64,000 bases of DNA, from positions 1 through 64,000 of the forward strand of contig NZ_JAHESF010000030.1 of NCBI RefSeq assembly GCF_018598225.1, in the 5' to 3' direction. The stretch's first letter is position 1. Each line of letters starts with the position of its first letter. The notes under the pieces are model-generated. The model worked only from the letters and a program-made list of their open reading frames with translations, ran no database searches and was not told where the DNA came from. The position numbers and the translations under genes are program-made. Of the stretch, positions 36,664-45,290 are shown piece by piece. This stretch comes from Chryseosolibacter histidinae (GTDB taxonomy: Bacteria > Bacteroidota > Bacteroidia > Cytophagales > Cyclobacteriaceae).

Positions 36664-37479
36664 TTAGTTTGCGCCACCCTTCATAGCAGTGAGCATGCTG
36701 CCATAAACTTTGTTGAGCGCAGTGATATTGTCGGTAAGCTTACCAAGTTCTGATGTGAACTTCGTAGTGTTCTCGCCAACTTTAGAGAGTCCGTGCATAG
36801 CACCGGTCAGGCTTTCGTAAAACTTGTTCATGTTCTTCACATGGCTGTCAGCATCTTTCAACTCCATTTCATATACAGAGTTCAAAGCAGCAAGGTTTTT
36901 AGTTACCTTCTGAACCTGGCTATGGTATTCGCCGGCATCTTTCGATGCTTCAGACATAGCAGACACAGCCTTGATGGCTACATCGTATGACTTGTTCATT
37001 TCTGACAGTGACTTGGATGCAGTCTGAACGTTTTTAGCGTAGTCGTTGGTAGCAACGGCAGCGTCAGAAAGGTTCGACATTTTCTTGGCTGATTCAGCAA
37101 GATTGCTCAGGCCTTTGCCGAGGTTATCGAGCAGCTCAGGACCGATCTTAGCTTTTTCAAGAGAGATATCCAGTTGTTGTGTCAGCGAAGCGGTAGGCTT
37201 ATTTGAAATGCGGGGAGCCGCAGCAGGTCCTTCATATTCGTCTGCCAGTTCAGGATATACTTTTGACCAATCAACTTCATTATGAGGCGGCTCAAAGGCA
37301 CTCAGGAAAAAGATACCGGCTTCCACAGAAAGACCAATCATCAACATTTCATCCGCACCTGGCATGTGCAGGATCTTGAACAACGCACCGATAATAACAA
37401 CCGCAGCACCAATACCGTAAACTTTAGGCATTATGGTTTTGTAGAGAAGCGCAGTAAATCCGCCTTTTTTCTTGCTCAT
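36664..37479 (-). CDS. gldL: Type IX secretion/gliding motor protein GldL
   Basis: The inner-membrane partner of GldM, 271 residues. Two N-terminal helices (PKVYGIGAAVVIIGALFKIL and ADEMLMIGLSVEAGIFFLSA) carry the conserved glutamate in SVEAGIFF, proposed to take part in proton conduction, and the HMPG motif lies between them. The cytoplasmic C-terminal part is a long helical, coiled-coil-like domain. It sits between gldK and gldM. Confidence 0.96.
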   Translation of the reverse strand: MSKKKGGFTALLYKTIMPKVYGIGAAVVIIGALFKILHMPGADEMLMIGLSVEAGIFFLSAFEPPHNEVDWSKVYPELADEYEGPAAAPRISNKPTASLTQQLDISLEKAKIGPELLDNLGKGLSNLAESAKKMSNLSDAAVATNDYAKNVQTASKSLSEMNKSYDVAIKAVSAMSEASKDAGEYHSQVQKVTKNLAALNSVYEMELKDADSHVKNMNKFYESLTGAMHGLSKVGENTTKFTSELGKLTDNITALNKVYGSMLTAMKGGAN

Positions 37480-37551
37480 TTTAGTAAGGTTTTAAGTTTA
37501 TATCTGTATTCTTTAATACGGGTTTTTAAATATAAAGAGAGTTTTCAATTA

Positions 37552-38637
37552 TTAAAATTCTTGTCCGGACGAGCGACCGAGGTGCGTGAGGGCGCAACGG
37601 AAGCCGATATAAGCGCGGGTAGAATCCTTGAATTCGTAGGTTCTGGTACCTGTTTCCAGGTAGTAGGCTACGTCTTTCCATGAACCACCCCTGACAACTT
37701 TCTTGGGCGGAACTTTAGGATTGTACTGGCTGCTTTCCGGGTTGGTTCTCTCATCTATATATTGAGGGTTCAAATCCCATACGGTAGGCACCGATGCAGG
37801 GTTGAAGTCGTCAAGACACCACTCAGAAACGTTTCCTGCCATATCGAACAGCCCGTAGTCATTAGGGAAATACGATTGAACAGGTGATGTGTATGCAAAT
37901 CCGTCGTCGTAGAAGTTACCACGGCCGGGTTTGAAGTTGGCAAGCATACAACCTTTCGAGTTGCGGATGTACGGGTTACCCCAGGGATATTTAGCCATGT
38001 CACGGCCACCGCGTGCGGCGTATTCCCACTCAGCCTCTGAAGGAAGCCTGAATTCAGGCATCGGGAAGTCACCTACACTTTTCCTGTAGTCGTTCAGGTA
38101 AGCGGTTCTCCATTTTCCAAAGTACACGGCCGCATCCCAGTTGATACCTACCACCGGATAGTCGTCATAGCCAGGGTGCCAGTAATAATAGTCTTGAATA
38201 GGATCACCCATGTGGTGCGCAAAGTCTTTCACCCATACCGTGGTATCGGGGTATAAAGTCTGTCTGAATGTTTCGGGATCAATGGTTTCAAAACCTTCGA
38301 TGGTACCATTATCGATCAGGAAAAAGTTGGTAAACTGACGGTACTCGTTGTTGGTGATCTCGGTATCGTCCATAAAGAATGAGCCGATGGTCACCTGCTT
38401 GTTGAAGTTGATCTGCGTGGAAGCAGGATCTTCATCAGCCTGTCCCATATGGAACGTCCCTGCGGGGATTGGCACCATTCCGTAGGGAATAGTCATCACC
38501 CAGCCCTCTCTGCCCGGTACGCCGACCAGTTCTCCCTGGTCTCCACCACTTTTACCGCCCAGTCCAAGCAGTCCGCATGCACTTGCCAGCGCACCTGCGA
38601 AGATTATCACTAGTTTATTGGACACCGATTTGTTCAT
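37552..38637 (-). CDS. gldK: Type IX secretion/gliding lipoprotein GldK
   Basis: An outer-membrane lipoprotein of 361 residues that forms the T9SS ring with GldN. The lipobox is GALASACGLLG. The rest is a formylglycine-generating-enzyme (SUMF1) fold: MVPIPAGTFHMGQADED, FRLPSEAEWEYAARGG, YGLFDMAGNVSEWCLDDF and VRGGSWKDVAYYLETG. Family members use this fold structurally, not as enzymes. It is preceded by the porP/sprF-like gene and followed by gldL. Confidence 0.95.
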   Translation of the reverse strand: MNKSVSNKLVIIFAGALASACGLLGLGGKSGGDQGELVGVPGREGWVMTIPYGMVPIPAGTFHMGQADEDPASTQINFNKQVTIGSFFMDDTEITNNEYRQFTNFFLIDNGTIEGFETIDPETFRQTLYPDTTVWVKDFAHHMGDPIQDYYYWHPGYDDYPVVGINWDAAVYFGKWRTAYLNDYRKSVGDFPMPEFRLPSEAEWEYAARGGRDMAKYPWGNPYIRNSKGCMLANFKPGRGNFYDDGFAYTSPVQSYFPNDYGLFDMAGNVSEWCLDDFNPASVPTVWDLNPQYIDERTNPESSQYNPKVPPKKVVRGGSWKDVAYYLETGTRTYEFKDSTRAYIGFRCALTHLGRSSGQEF

Positions 38638-38750
38638 AATTCTATAGCTATGTATGGGTTGAGACTCGAAAGATAACTTATATAACCTTTATTTTAAAAA
38701 TTGCTTACCAAATTCCTCAAAATCTTAAAAAAACCAAAACCAGTTGCCGG

Positions 38751-39701
38751 TTAGTGTCTGTACCTGGGGGTTCGGACGACTTTTTTGCCGCTATTTATTG
38801 CCACGGGTAGCTGGTAGCTCAGCAATAATTCGTGCGAAAAATTCTCTTTTGCCTCCTGGTCTTTAACCACTACATCTATAGCATAACCGAATTTCAGCGC
38901 TTTGTCTTTCAAAAAGCTATAACCCAACATCACGTTTGCAGCCTCTGATTGTCTAAACGATAAGCCTGCCCACATCTTATCTTTCAAAGTGGCGATCAGG
39001 CCCAGATCGAAAGAATATTCCTTGAAGTCAGTTTTTACAAGGACAGTTGGATTCAATTTCAGGTCGAAGTTCACTTCATAGAAATATCCTGCGGTGAAAT
39101 TCATGTGGTTTTCAAGTGCATTGCGGGCTTCATTGAGACCGAAATCAAACTGGGACTTCAATAAGTGATTTATACCGAAGCCCATGTAATACTTCTCCGA
39201 GCGGTAGAACAGGCCAAACCCGAGGTCAGGGCGCACCTGCGATTCTTTTCCGGTGATGATCTGCGGGTCGCCATCCTGTATATAACGGTAATACGTACCG
39301 TTGATCGATACAGAATAGATGCCTGCTTTCATGCCGAAGCTGAGCTTGCTGTCTTTGATACCCAGGTGATAGGCAAACATGGCTTGTGCTTCGAGATTGT
39401 TTTGCGGACCGAGCTGGTCGTTGACGATATAAGTACCGAAACCACCTCTCACTTTATAGACCGGAGCTGTGAAGCTCACCATCTGTGTGGTGGGTGCACC
39501 GCCATCGCCGAAGCTGGATTGATAACCCTGCCACTGGCTGCGATGAATGGCTGTAAGTTGTGTAACGCCCTCTACACCCGCATAGGCAGGAGTTACATAC
39601 AGATTGTTGAGCATGTACTGGGTGAATTGCGGGTCTTGCTGCGCTTGAACCGATACCCCAGACATGACAATCAGCAGCGTATAAAAAGTACGTTTCAGCA
39701 T
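38751..39701 (-). CDS. PorP/SprF-family T9SS outer-membrane protein
   Basis: A 316-residue beta-barrel protein with signal peptide (TFYTLLIVMSGVSVQAQ). The family start QQDPQFTQYMLNNLYVTPAY is diagnostic of PorP/SprF. These proteins retain or assist T9SS-exported proteins at the outer membrane; Flavobacterium SprF is needed for SprB adhesin export. Bacteroidota usually hold several paralogues, but the copy next to gldKLMN is the PorP-like one. It lies 113 bases after hemD, with a possible promoter in that gap. Confidence 0.92.
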   Translation of the reverse strand: MLKRTFYTLLIVMSGVSVQAQQDPQFTQYMLNNLYVTPAYAGVEGVTQLTAIHRSQWQGYQSSFGDGGAPTTQMVSFTAPVYKVRGGFGTYIVNDQLGPQNNLEAQAMFAYHLGIKDSKLSFGMKAGIYSVSINGTYYRYIQDGDPQIITGKESQVRPDLGFGLFYRSEKYYMGFGINHLLKSQFDFGLNEARNALENHMNFTAGYFYEVNFDLKLNPTVLVKTDFKEYSFDLGLIATLKDKMWAGLSFRQSEAANVMLGYSFLKDKALKFGYAIDVVVKDQEAKENFSHELLLSYQLPVAINSGKKVVRTPRYRH

Positions 39702-39814
39702 TTAAGATGAAAAAATAGGATTTAAAGTACGTCTATTTTTTCGACACTTTCAACGGGCATGTAATTAAAGTGTAATAAAAGTAACACTTTGCTAAAGTCC
39801 AATGTATGAAGAAG

Positions 39815-40591
39815 TTATTTTATACCGTTTGCCTTCTTGATATATAATTCCAGCGCACCCGTCATAGAGGGGGCATTCGGCAGGGGAGCTTCGATATCAA
39901 GTATGAGACCTGCATCCCTGACGGCCTTGGCCGTTGTAGGACCAAACGCAGCAATGCGTGTATTATTTTGCTTAAAATCTGGGAAATTCACAAGTAAGGA
40001 ATTGATACCGGAAGGACTAAAGAAAGCCAGTATATCGTAAAAGACCTCTTTCAGGTCAGAAAGATCAGAGGCAACGGTGTGATAGATGATCGCTTCCGTA
40101 TAGTGATAGCCATTGTCTTTCAGAAAATCCGGGATGTCGTTCTTACGGATGTCAGAGCAGGGGAACAGGTACTTCTCGTTCTTGTGCTTCTTGAGGATCT
40201 CCAGCAGATCCTGAGCGGTTTTCAGACCTGTGAAGATCTTACGCTTCCTGATCACGATGTACTTCTGAAGATAGTTGGAAGTTTGTTCAGAGATGCAGAA
40301 GTATTTCATCTCCGGCGGCATCTCCACCTTCAGCTCCTGGCAGATGTGAAAGAAGTGATCAACCGCATTGCGGCTTGTAAAAATAATGGCCGTATGATTG
40401 AGTATCTCTATCTTCTGCTTACGAAACTCCTTCACCGGCACAGGCTCGACCTGAATGAACGGCCTGAAGTCAATTTTCAGATTGAATTTTTCGGCAAGCT
40501 TTAAGTAAGGAGAGTTTGCATCAGTTGGGGCCTCTTGGGTTACCAGGATGCTTTTTACCTTACGCATCCTGTCAGTAGCGATTTCACTCAT
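39815..40591 (-). CDS. hemD: Uroporphyrinogen-III synthase
   Basis: Cyclises hydroxymethylbilane to uroporphyrinogen III. The 258-residue protein has the weakly conserved two-domain HemD fold; recognisable parts are IFTSRNAVDHFFHI, YLFPCSDIRKNDIPDFL, DILAFFSPSGINSLLVNF and IAAFGPTTAKAVRDAG. The long start (SEIATDRMRKVKSILVTQ) resembles homologues in this order; a Met at residue 9 is the alternative. It lies between the DUF4271 gene and the gld operon. This linkage of a heme gene and T9SS genes seems positional rather than functional. Confidence 0.9.
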   Translation of the reverse strand: MSEIATDRMRKVKSILVTQEAPTDANSPYLKLAEKFNLKIDFRPFIQVEPVPVKEFRKQKIEILNHTAIIFTSRNAVDHFFHICQELKVEMPPEMKYFCISEQTSNYLQKYIVIRKRKIFTGLKTAQDLLEILKKHKNEKYLFPCSDIRKNDIPDFLKDNGYHYTEAIIYHTVASDLSDLKEVFYDILAFFSPSGINSLLVNFPDFKQNNTRIAAFGPTTAKAVRDAGLILDIEAPLPNAPSMTGALELYIKKANGIK

Positions 40592-40613
40592 ATCAGCACG
40601 TAACGTATTCTGG

Positions 40614-41723
40614 CTATTGGAACAGTACCTCGATTGTAATTAACAATGGGATTATTTCGGTCGCACAAATGTACGAAAATAAATGAAACATAGAGTGCTC
40701 GCTTTTGCTGTTAAGTTTCAAAAAAACGATCAGCACCCACGCTGTCATCGTTCCTGTTATCAGTGACAGGAACACCACAAAAAATCCCGGACTCTGACCT
40801 CGCAGGATAAAATAAACGAACAGCACAACGCTGGCCACACCAAAAACGATCAGCAACAGCCGCACCCAGTTGAAGAAATGCACCCGCGCCAGTCCACGAA
40901 GCCCAAACAACCGCGTCAGGGCAAAGATCAACAATATCTTCGTAAAGAAAACCGCCAGTACAATAGCGCTCATCCTGATCCACTGCCACACTACTGCACC
41001 GAAAGTGCGCTCCTGAAAATACAACGGCAGGGCATACTCGTCGGGCAGATGGTGTACCACGATCATCAGATAAAATCCCAGCAGCAGACTGCACGCGATG
41101 TAGAACTGTATGTTGGCGCTGCTCGTTAACCGGGCGTTGGGTTGCGCGTCATCTGCTTCACGCAGGGAAAATATTCTGATAACAGAGAAATAATCGGCGG
41201 AAAGTTTAGGATTCAGCCGCATGGTGACCAGGAAAAGAATGATGATGATCAATCCCGACAGGATAACGAAGTCTCTGAAGTACGTCGAGGGTTTGAAAAT
41301 ATCGATGGCTGCCGATGCATATTGCTGCCGGGTGATGATGGTGGTCTTCAGATCGCGCGAATTGATGCTGGCCTGGTAAATGGTGACAAAGAACGACGAT
41401 GCATAATGCGCCCCCGCCAGGCTGTCGAGCCGGAACAACGCCCGGTTCTGGTATTCACCTGAAAGCTTGCCGTTAAAAAAAACAAAGAAGGGCCGCGCCG
41501 AAGTTACCGACAAAAAGCCACCTGGAAAATTACCGGCCTCCACGTTAAAATAAACCGTGTTGCCGGGCGATGCGTGGGTTTCCGTCAGCAGCTTGTACGT
41601 GCCGCTCTCATATTTCATCCAGGCAGACTGCAGGTCTTTCACCTCAGCAGTTTTCGGCTGGGCAAACAAGGCAGTGAAAGGTAACAGGAGAACAAAAAGC
41701 AGCGGCCGGTAAAATTTATTCAT
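40614..41723 (-). CDS. DUF4271-family membrane protein
   Basis: A 369-residue protein with a signal peptide (LLFVLLLPFTALFAQ), an extracytoplasmic domain of about 130 residues, and six or seven membrane helices in the C-terminal half. DUF4271 proteins are confined to Bacteroidota and are of unknown role; many lie next to hemD and the gld operon, as here. The membrane part contains VVHHLPDEYALPLY between helices and RLFGLRGLARVHFFNWVRLL. It ends 22 bases before hemD, so the two are probably cotranscribed. Confidence 0.82.
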   Translation of the reverse strand: MNKFYRPLLFVLLLPFTALFAQPKTAEVKDLQSAWMKYESGTYKLLTETHASPGNTVYFNVEAGNFPGGFLSVTSARPFFVFFNGKLSGEYQNRALFRLDSLAGAHYASSFFVTIYQASINSRDLKTTIITRQQYASAAIDIFKPSTYFRDFVILSGLIIIILFLVTMRLNPKLSADYFSVIRIFSLREADDAQPNARLTSSANIQFYIACSLLLGFYLMIVVHHLPDEYALPLYFQERTFGAVVWQWIRMSAIVLAVFFTKILLIFALTRLFGLRGLARVHFFNWVRLLLIVFGVASVVLFVYFILRGQSPGFFVVFLSLITGTMTAWVLIVFLKLNSKSEHSMFHLFSYICATEIIPLLITIEVLFQ

Positions 41724-41781
41724 GACACAAAACTATACGAATTGGCGTCATTGTTGAAATGGACGTAAGTTTGAATTTATT

Positions 41782-42912
41782 ATGGCAGGAATTTACATCC
41801 ACATCCCTTTTTGCAAGCAGGCCTGCCATTACTGTGACTTTCATTTTTCCACCAGCACAGCCATCCGCCAGGAGCTTCTCAACGCCATGTCAGACGAGCT
41901 CTTGCTTCAGCGACATTACCTTTACGGCGAAAAGGTTGAGACCATCTATTTCGGCGGCGGCACACCGTCATTGCTAGGCGCAGATGAGCTCAATCTGCTG
42001 CTGAAACCTGTAAACACATTGTTTACGGTGGCACCCGATGCTGAAGTAACATTGGAAGCCAATCCCGACGACCTTACCCCTTCCAGGCTGGCGGAACTGC
42101 GGCAACTTGGCATCAACCGGTTGAGCATCGGCATCCAGTCGTTTCAGGACAGCGTGCTGAAATTCCTGAACCGTGCACACGATGCCACCGCAGCCATGCA
42201 GTGCGTTGGGCAGGCGCGGCAGGCAGGCTTTCAGAACATCAGCATTGACCTGATCTATGCCATTCCCGGCCAGGCTGACGAAGCATGGCAGGCCAACATC
42301 GATGCCGCACTGAAGCTTGCACCGGAGCACATCTCTTCTTATTCGCTCACCATCGAAGAGAAGACCGCTTTTGGCCGGTGGGCTGCGCAGGGGAAGCTGA
42401 AGGCGGCGGATGATGACCTCGCTGCAAAACAACTGGAGATGCTTGTGGCTACGCTCGAGCGCGAAGGTTATGAGCAGTACGAGGTCTCTAACTTTAGCAA
42501 ACCGGGTTATCAGTCGCGTCATAACAGCAGCTACTGGAAACAGCAGCGTTACCTGGGCATCGGACCCAGCGCCCACTCGTATGACAAGGTGAGCCGGCAG
42601 TACAATGTGAGCAATAATCATCAGTATGTGCGGTCGATGAAAGAAGGCAGGATCCCTTTTGAGCGCGAGGTGCTTTCAACAGAAGATCATGTAAACGAAT
42701 ACCTGCTCACCACACTGCGCACACAGTGGGGAAGCGACCTGGAGAAACTGAAACAGGAATACGGCTATGATGTGCTTGGGCAACACGGTGGTCTGATCAA
42801 TGATCTGCTGGCCAGAAAACTGGCCGTGGTTGAAAGGAATTTTTTAAAGCTCACCCGAACCGGCAGGCTGCTCGCCGACAAGATCTCATCCGATTTATTT
42901 TTGATTTCTTAA
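41782..42912 (+). CDS. hemW: Radical SAM heme chaperone HemW
   Basis: A 376-residue radical SAM protein formerly annotated as oxygen-independent coproporphyrinogen oxidase. The iron-sulfur motif is IHIPFCKQACHYCDFHF (CxxxCxxC followed by Phe, not the extra Cys of true HemN). SAM-binding parts are TIYFGGGTPSLL, VTLEANPDDLT and INRLSIGIQSFQ. HemW binds heme and delivers it to respiratory proteins; the lack of the fourth cysteine supports HemW over HemN. It is read divergently from the DUF4271 gene. Confidence 0.93.
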   Translation: MAGIYIHIPFCKQACHYCDFHFSTSTAIRQELLNAMSDELLLQRHYLYGEKVETIYFGGGTPSLLGADELNLLLKPVNTLFTVAPDAEVTLEANPDDLTPSRLAELRQLGINRLSIGIQSFQDSVLKFLNRAHDATAAMQCVGQARQAGFQNISIDLIYAIPGQADEAWQANIDAALKLAPEHISSYSLTIEEKTAFGRWAAQGKLKAADDDLAAKQLEMLVATLEREGYEQYEVSNFSKPGYQSRHNSSYWKQQRYLGIGPSAHSYDKVSRQYNVSNNHQYVRSMKEGRIPFEREVLSTEDHVNEYLLTTLRTQWGSDLEKLKQEYGYDVLGQHGGLINDLLARKLAVVERNFLKLTRTGRLLADKISSDLFLIS

Positions 42913-42965
42913 CCGGGTTTATCACGCCATTTTGGTAATTTCCGGCCCCCATTACAAACAACCCC

Positions 42966-43334
42966 ATGAAATCTTCTGAAGAAAAGAAGGTATATATGCT
43001 TTTGAAATCGGTGATCTTCCATTACCACGGACTTGACGAGGAAGAAAAGAAAGACCTGGACAAAACATCGGAAGAGCTGGATGCAAAATCAGAGTATACC
43101 TGGGCACTGCAGTTTATTTCGGAAGATTATATCACCGCATTTGACCGGGCGAGGGAGTATCTCAACAACATCATCGGCGACTATCCGAAAGACAAACGTA
43201 TAGAGCTGATCAACATGGTGTGGCAGGCTAATAACCTCAAAGGTTATGTAACTGAGATGGAAGCAACTGCGATGCTCAAACTGGCCAAGGATTGGAACGT
43301 ACAAAAGGAACTGATCGACCTGGTTCTCAAATGA
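42966..43334 (+). CDS. Small TerB-like helical protein, function unknown
   Basis: A 122-residue, charged, all-helical protein. The spacing of acidic residues in the second half (AFDRAREYLNNIIGDYPKDK, MEATAMLKLAKDWNVQKELI) recalls TerB/DUF533-like domains, which bind metal ions in tellurite-response systems. I see no membrane segment and no partner Ter gene. The assignment is tentative. It lies 53 bases after hemW and 122 before the LOG-family gene, all on the same strand. Confidence 0.6.
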   Translation: MKSSEEKKVYMLLKSVIFHYHGLDEEEKKDLDKTSEELDAKSEYTWALQFISEDYITAFDRAREYLNNIIGDYPKDKRIELINMVWQANNLKGYVTEMEATAMLKLAKDWNVQKELIDLVLK

Positions 43335-43456
43335 GGTTTCTAATCAAATAAAATTTCTAATTTCAAACCTGTCTGCCGGTAGGCGGCTTGCTGATCCTGA
43401 CCGTGCCGCGAAGGTGGTCGATAGGGATCGGAAATTGTTAATCAGGAATATCGCGC

Positions 43457-44209
43457 ATGAAAACCAGAAAGAAAAAATTAGATGAAGACCTGCTGAAAAC
43501 GGCCCTGGAAGAAGAAAACCGGATCCGTACAGCATTCAAGGATAAGGACTGGGCGGAGATCAAAGGTGCCAACAGCTGGATGATATTCAAGGTGATGTCC
43601 GAGTTTGTGGAGGGTATGGAAAAACTTGCCAAGATTGGGCCCTGCGTCACCATTTTCGGTTCCGCCCGCACCAAACCCGGCAATGTTTATTACAAGATGG
43701 CAGAGGAGATCGCCTTCAGGCTTGTGCAGCATGGCTACGGTGTGATCACGGGTGGCGGCCCCGGTATTATGGAAGCCGGCAACAAAGGCGCCCACCGTGC
43801 GGGTGGCAAGTCCGTTGGTCTCAACATTTTTCTGCCCTTCGAACAGCAGGGCAACATCTATATCGACAAAGACAAGCTCATCACCTTCGATTACTTCTTC
43901 GTGAGAAAGGTGATGTTCGTGAAGTATTCGCAGGGTTTTATCGTGATGCCCGGTGGCTTCGGCACGCTGGACGAGCTCACGGAAGCGTTGACGCTTATCC
44001 AAACCAAAAAGATCGGACGGTTCCCCATTGTGATGGTGGGAAAAAAATACTGGCATGGACTTGTTGACTGGATCAAAAAAGTGCTGATCAGCGAAAAGAT
44101 GATCCACGCCCAGGATATGGACCTGTTCAGCGTGGTAGATACACCGGAAGACGCCGTGAAAGTGATTGAAGAGTTCTATTCGAAGTATTTGTTATCGCCT
44201 AATTTTTAA
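43457..44209 (+). CDS. LOG-family protein (TIGR00730 Rossmann fold)
   Basis: A 250-residue enzyme with the LOG signature GGGPGIMEAGNKGAHRAGG and PGGFGTLDELTEALTLIQT. Members hydrolyse nucleoside 5'-monophosphates to free base and ribose 5-phosphate; plant and some bacterial LOG proteins activate cytokinins, while PpnN acts on purine monophosphates under stress. The N-terminal 50 residues are an additional charged helix. The activity here is inferred from motifs. The TAA stop overlaps the next ATG by one base, coupling it to the lytic transglycosylase gene. Confidence 0.9.
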   Translation: MKTRKKKLDEDLLKTALEEENRIRTAFKDKDWAEIKGANSWMIFKVMSEFVEGMEKLAKIGPCVTIFGSARTKPGNVYYKMAEEIAFRLVQHGYGVITGGGPGIMEAGNKGAHRAGGKSVGLNIFLPFEQQGNIYIDKDKLITFDYFFVRKVMFVKYSQGFIVMPGGFGTLDELTEALTLIQTKKIGRFPIVMVGKKYWHGLVDWIKKVLISEKMIHAQDMDLFSVVDTPEDAVKVIEEFYSKYLLSPNF

Positions 44210-45147
44210 TGAAACAGCTATCCATTTTTCTGGCGCTCAGCGCCATCATTATTCTATTTGCCTATATTTCCTACAATGAGCTCAGGCATCGTTCCAGTCC
44301 GCAGACCATGTCTGACGAGGCTGTGGCAACCCCGGAGTTCAACGTGGAGAGTGGTCCGCTGCCGGCGATATCGTACGATCTTCCCAACAACGTAACGTTT
44401 GCGGGCGAGCCGGTTCCCATGGAGCTGCCGGATGTGCGCGAGCGGCTAGACAAAGAGTTGCAGATCAACATCTACCTCCACAGCAATACCATCTTCCTTA
44501 TCAAACGCGCCAACCGCTGGCTGCCACAGATGCAGGAGATCTTGAGAGCGCATGGCATTCCCGATGATTTCAAATACCTGCCCCTGATCGAAAGCAACCT
44601 GCTGAACGTGGTCTCTCCTGCCGAAGCGGTGGGCTACTGGCAGATCCTCAAAACCTCGGGACAGGAGTTCGGACTTGAGATCACCAACGAAGTAGACGAG
44701 CGCTACAATCCCCTGAAAGCAACGGAGGCGGCATGCAAATACCTGAAGCAGGCATACCGCAAATTCGGCAACTGGACTCTGGTGGCGGCATCGTATAACC
44801 GCGGCATGGGCGGCATTGAACGCGCCATCGAGAACCAGCGGGAGAAGTCCTACTATGATCTTTTTCTCAACGAAGAGACCTCGCGTTACGTGTTCCGCAT
44901 CATCGCCATCAAAGAGATCGTAGAGAACCCGGTGCGTTACGGTTTCAAAATAAATCCGAAGCATTACTACGACGAAGAGCCGCTGGAATATGTAGAGGTG
45001 ACCGAAACAGTGAAGAGCCTGGTAGACTTTGCCAAACATCACGGCACCAATTACAAGCTGATCAAACGCCACAACCCATGGCTGCGCGATGAGAAGCTGA
45101 CGGTGAAGAAAGGCAGGAGGTATAAGATTGCGTTACCGGGAAAATAG
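44209..45147 (+). CDS. Membrane-anchored lytic transglycosylase (SLT family)
   Basis: A 312-residue protein with an N-terminal signal anchor (LSIFLALSAIIILFAYISYN). The SLT catalytic domain has the family-1 motifs: YLPLIESNLLNVVSPAEAVG with catalytic Glu, GYWQILKTSGQEFGL, and VAASYNRGMGGIERAIE. The C-terminus (LIKRHNPWLRDEKLTVKKGR) is LysM-like but short. It should cleave glycan strands with formation of 1,6-anhydro-muropeptides. It overlaps the upstream LOG-family gene by one base. The repeat array B2 begins 14 bases after its stop. Confidence 0.92.
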   Translation: MKQLSIFLALSAIIILFAYISYNELRHRSSPQTMSDEAVATPEFNVESGPLPAISYDLPNNVTFAGEPVPMELPDVRERLDKELQINIYLHSNTIFLIKRANRWLPQMQEILRAHGIPDDFKYLPLIESNLLNVVSPAEAVGYWQILKTSGQEFGLEITNEVDERYNPLKATEAACKYLKQAYRKFGNWTLVAASYNRGMGGIERAIENQREKSYYDLFLNEETSRYVFRIIAIKEIVENPVRYGFKINPKHYYDEEPLEYVEVTETVKSLVDFAKHHGTNYKLIKRHNPWLRDEKLTVKKGRRYKIALPGK

Positions 45148-45161
45148 TTCGATTCAAGGGG

Positions 45162-45283
45162 CGAGATACGAAGTACGTGGGAATCTCGTTCTTCGTACCT
45201 CGTATTTCGTACCTGGATTTGTAGTTTGCCTCAATAAATTCGTACTTCGTACCTCGTATCCCGATAGCTATCGGGACGTACCT
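45162..45283. repeat. TACGARR heptamer array B2 with inserted palindrome
   Basis: There are three blocks: GAGATACGAAGTACGT (45163-45178); the inverse block CTCGTTCTTCGTACC and onward (45185-45213); and a second inverse block (45241-45283) that is split by the 18-bp palindrome at 45259-45276. CGTA stands immediately on each side of the palindrome (45255-45258 and 45277-45280). The array ends eight bases before the creatininase start. Confidence 0.82.
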
Positions 45284-45290
45284 AAAAACC

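Noticed and set aside
37552-38637. Formylglycine-generating enzyme / sulfatase activator
   Set aside because: The SUMF1 fold is present, but the lipobox, length and gldLMN context identify it as GldK.
41782-42912. Oxygen-independent coproporphyrinogen oxidase HemN
   Set aside because: The motif after CxxxCxxC is Asp-Phe-His-Phe without the extra Cys of HemN, which fits HemW.
42966-43334. Tellurite-resistance operon
   Set aside because: Only a weak TerB-like pattern in one small protein; no other ter gene is near.
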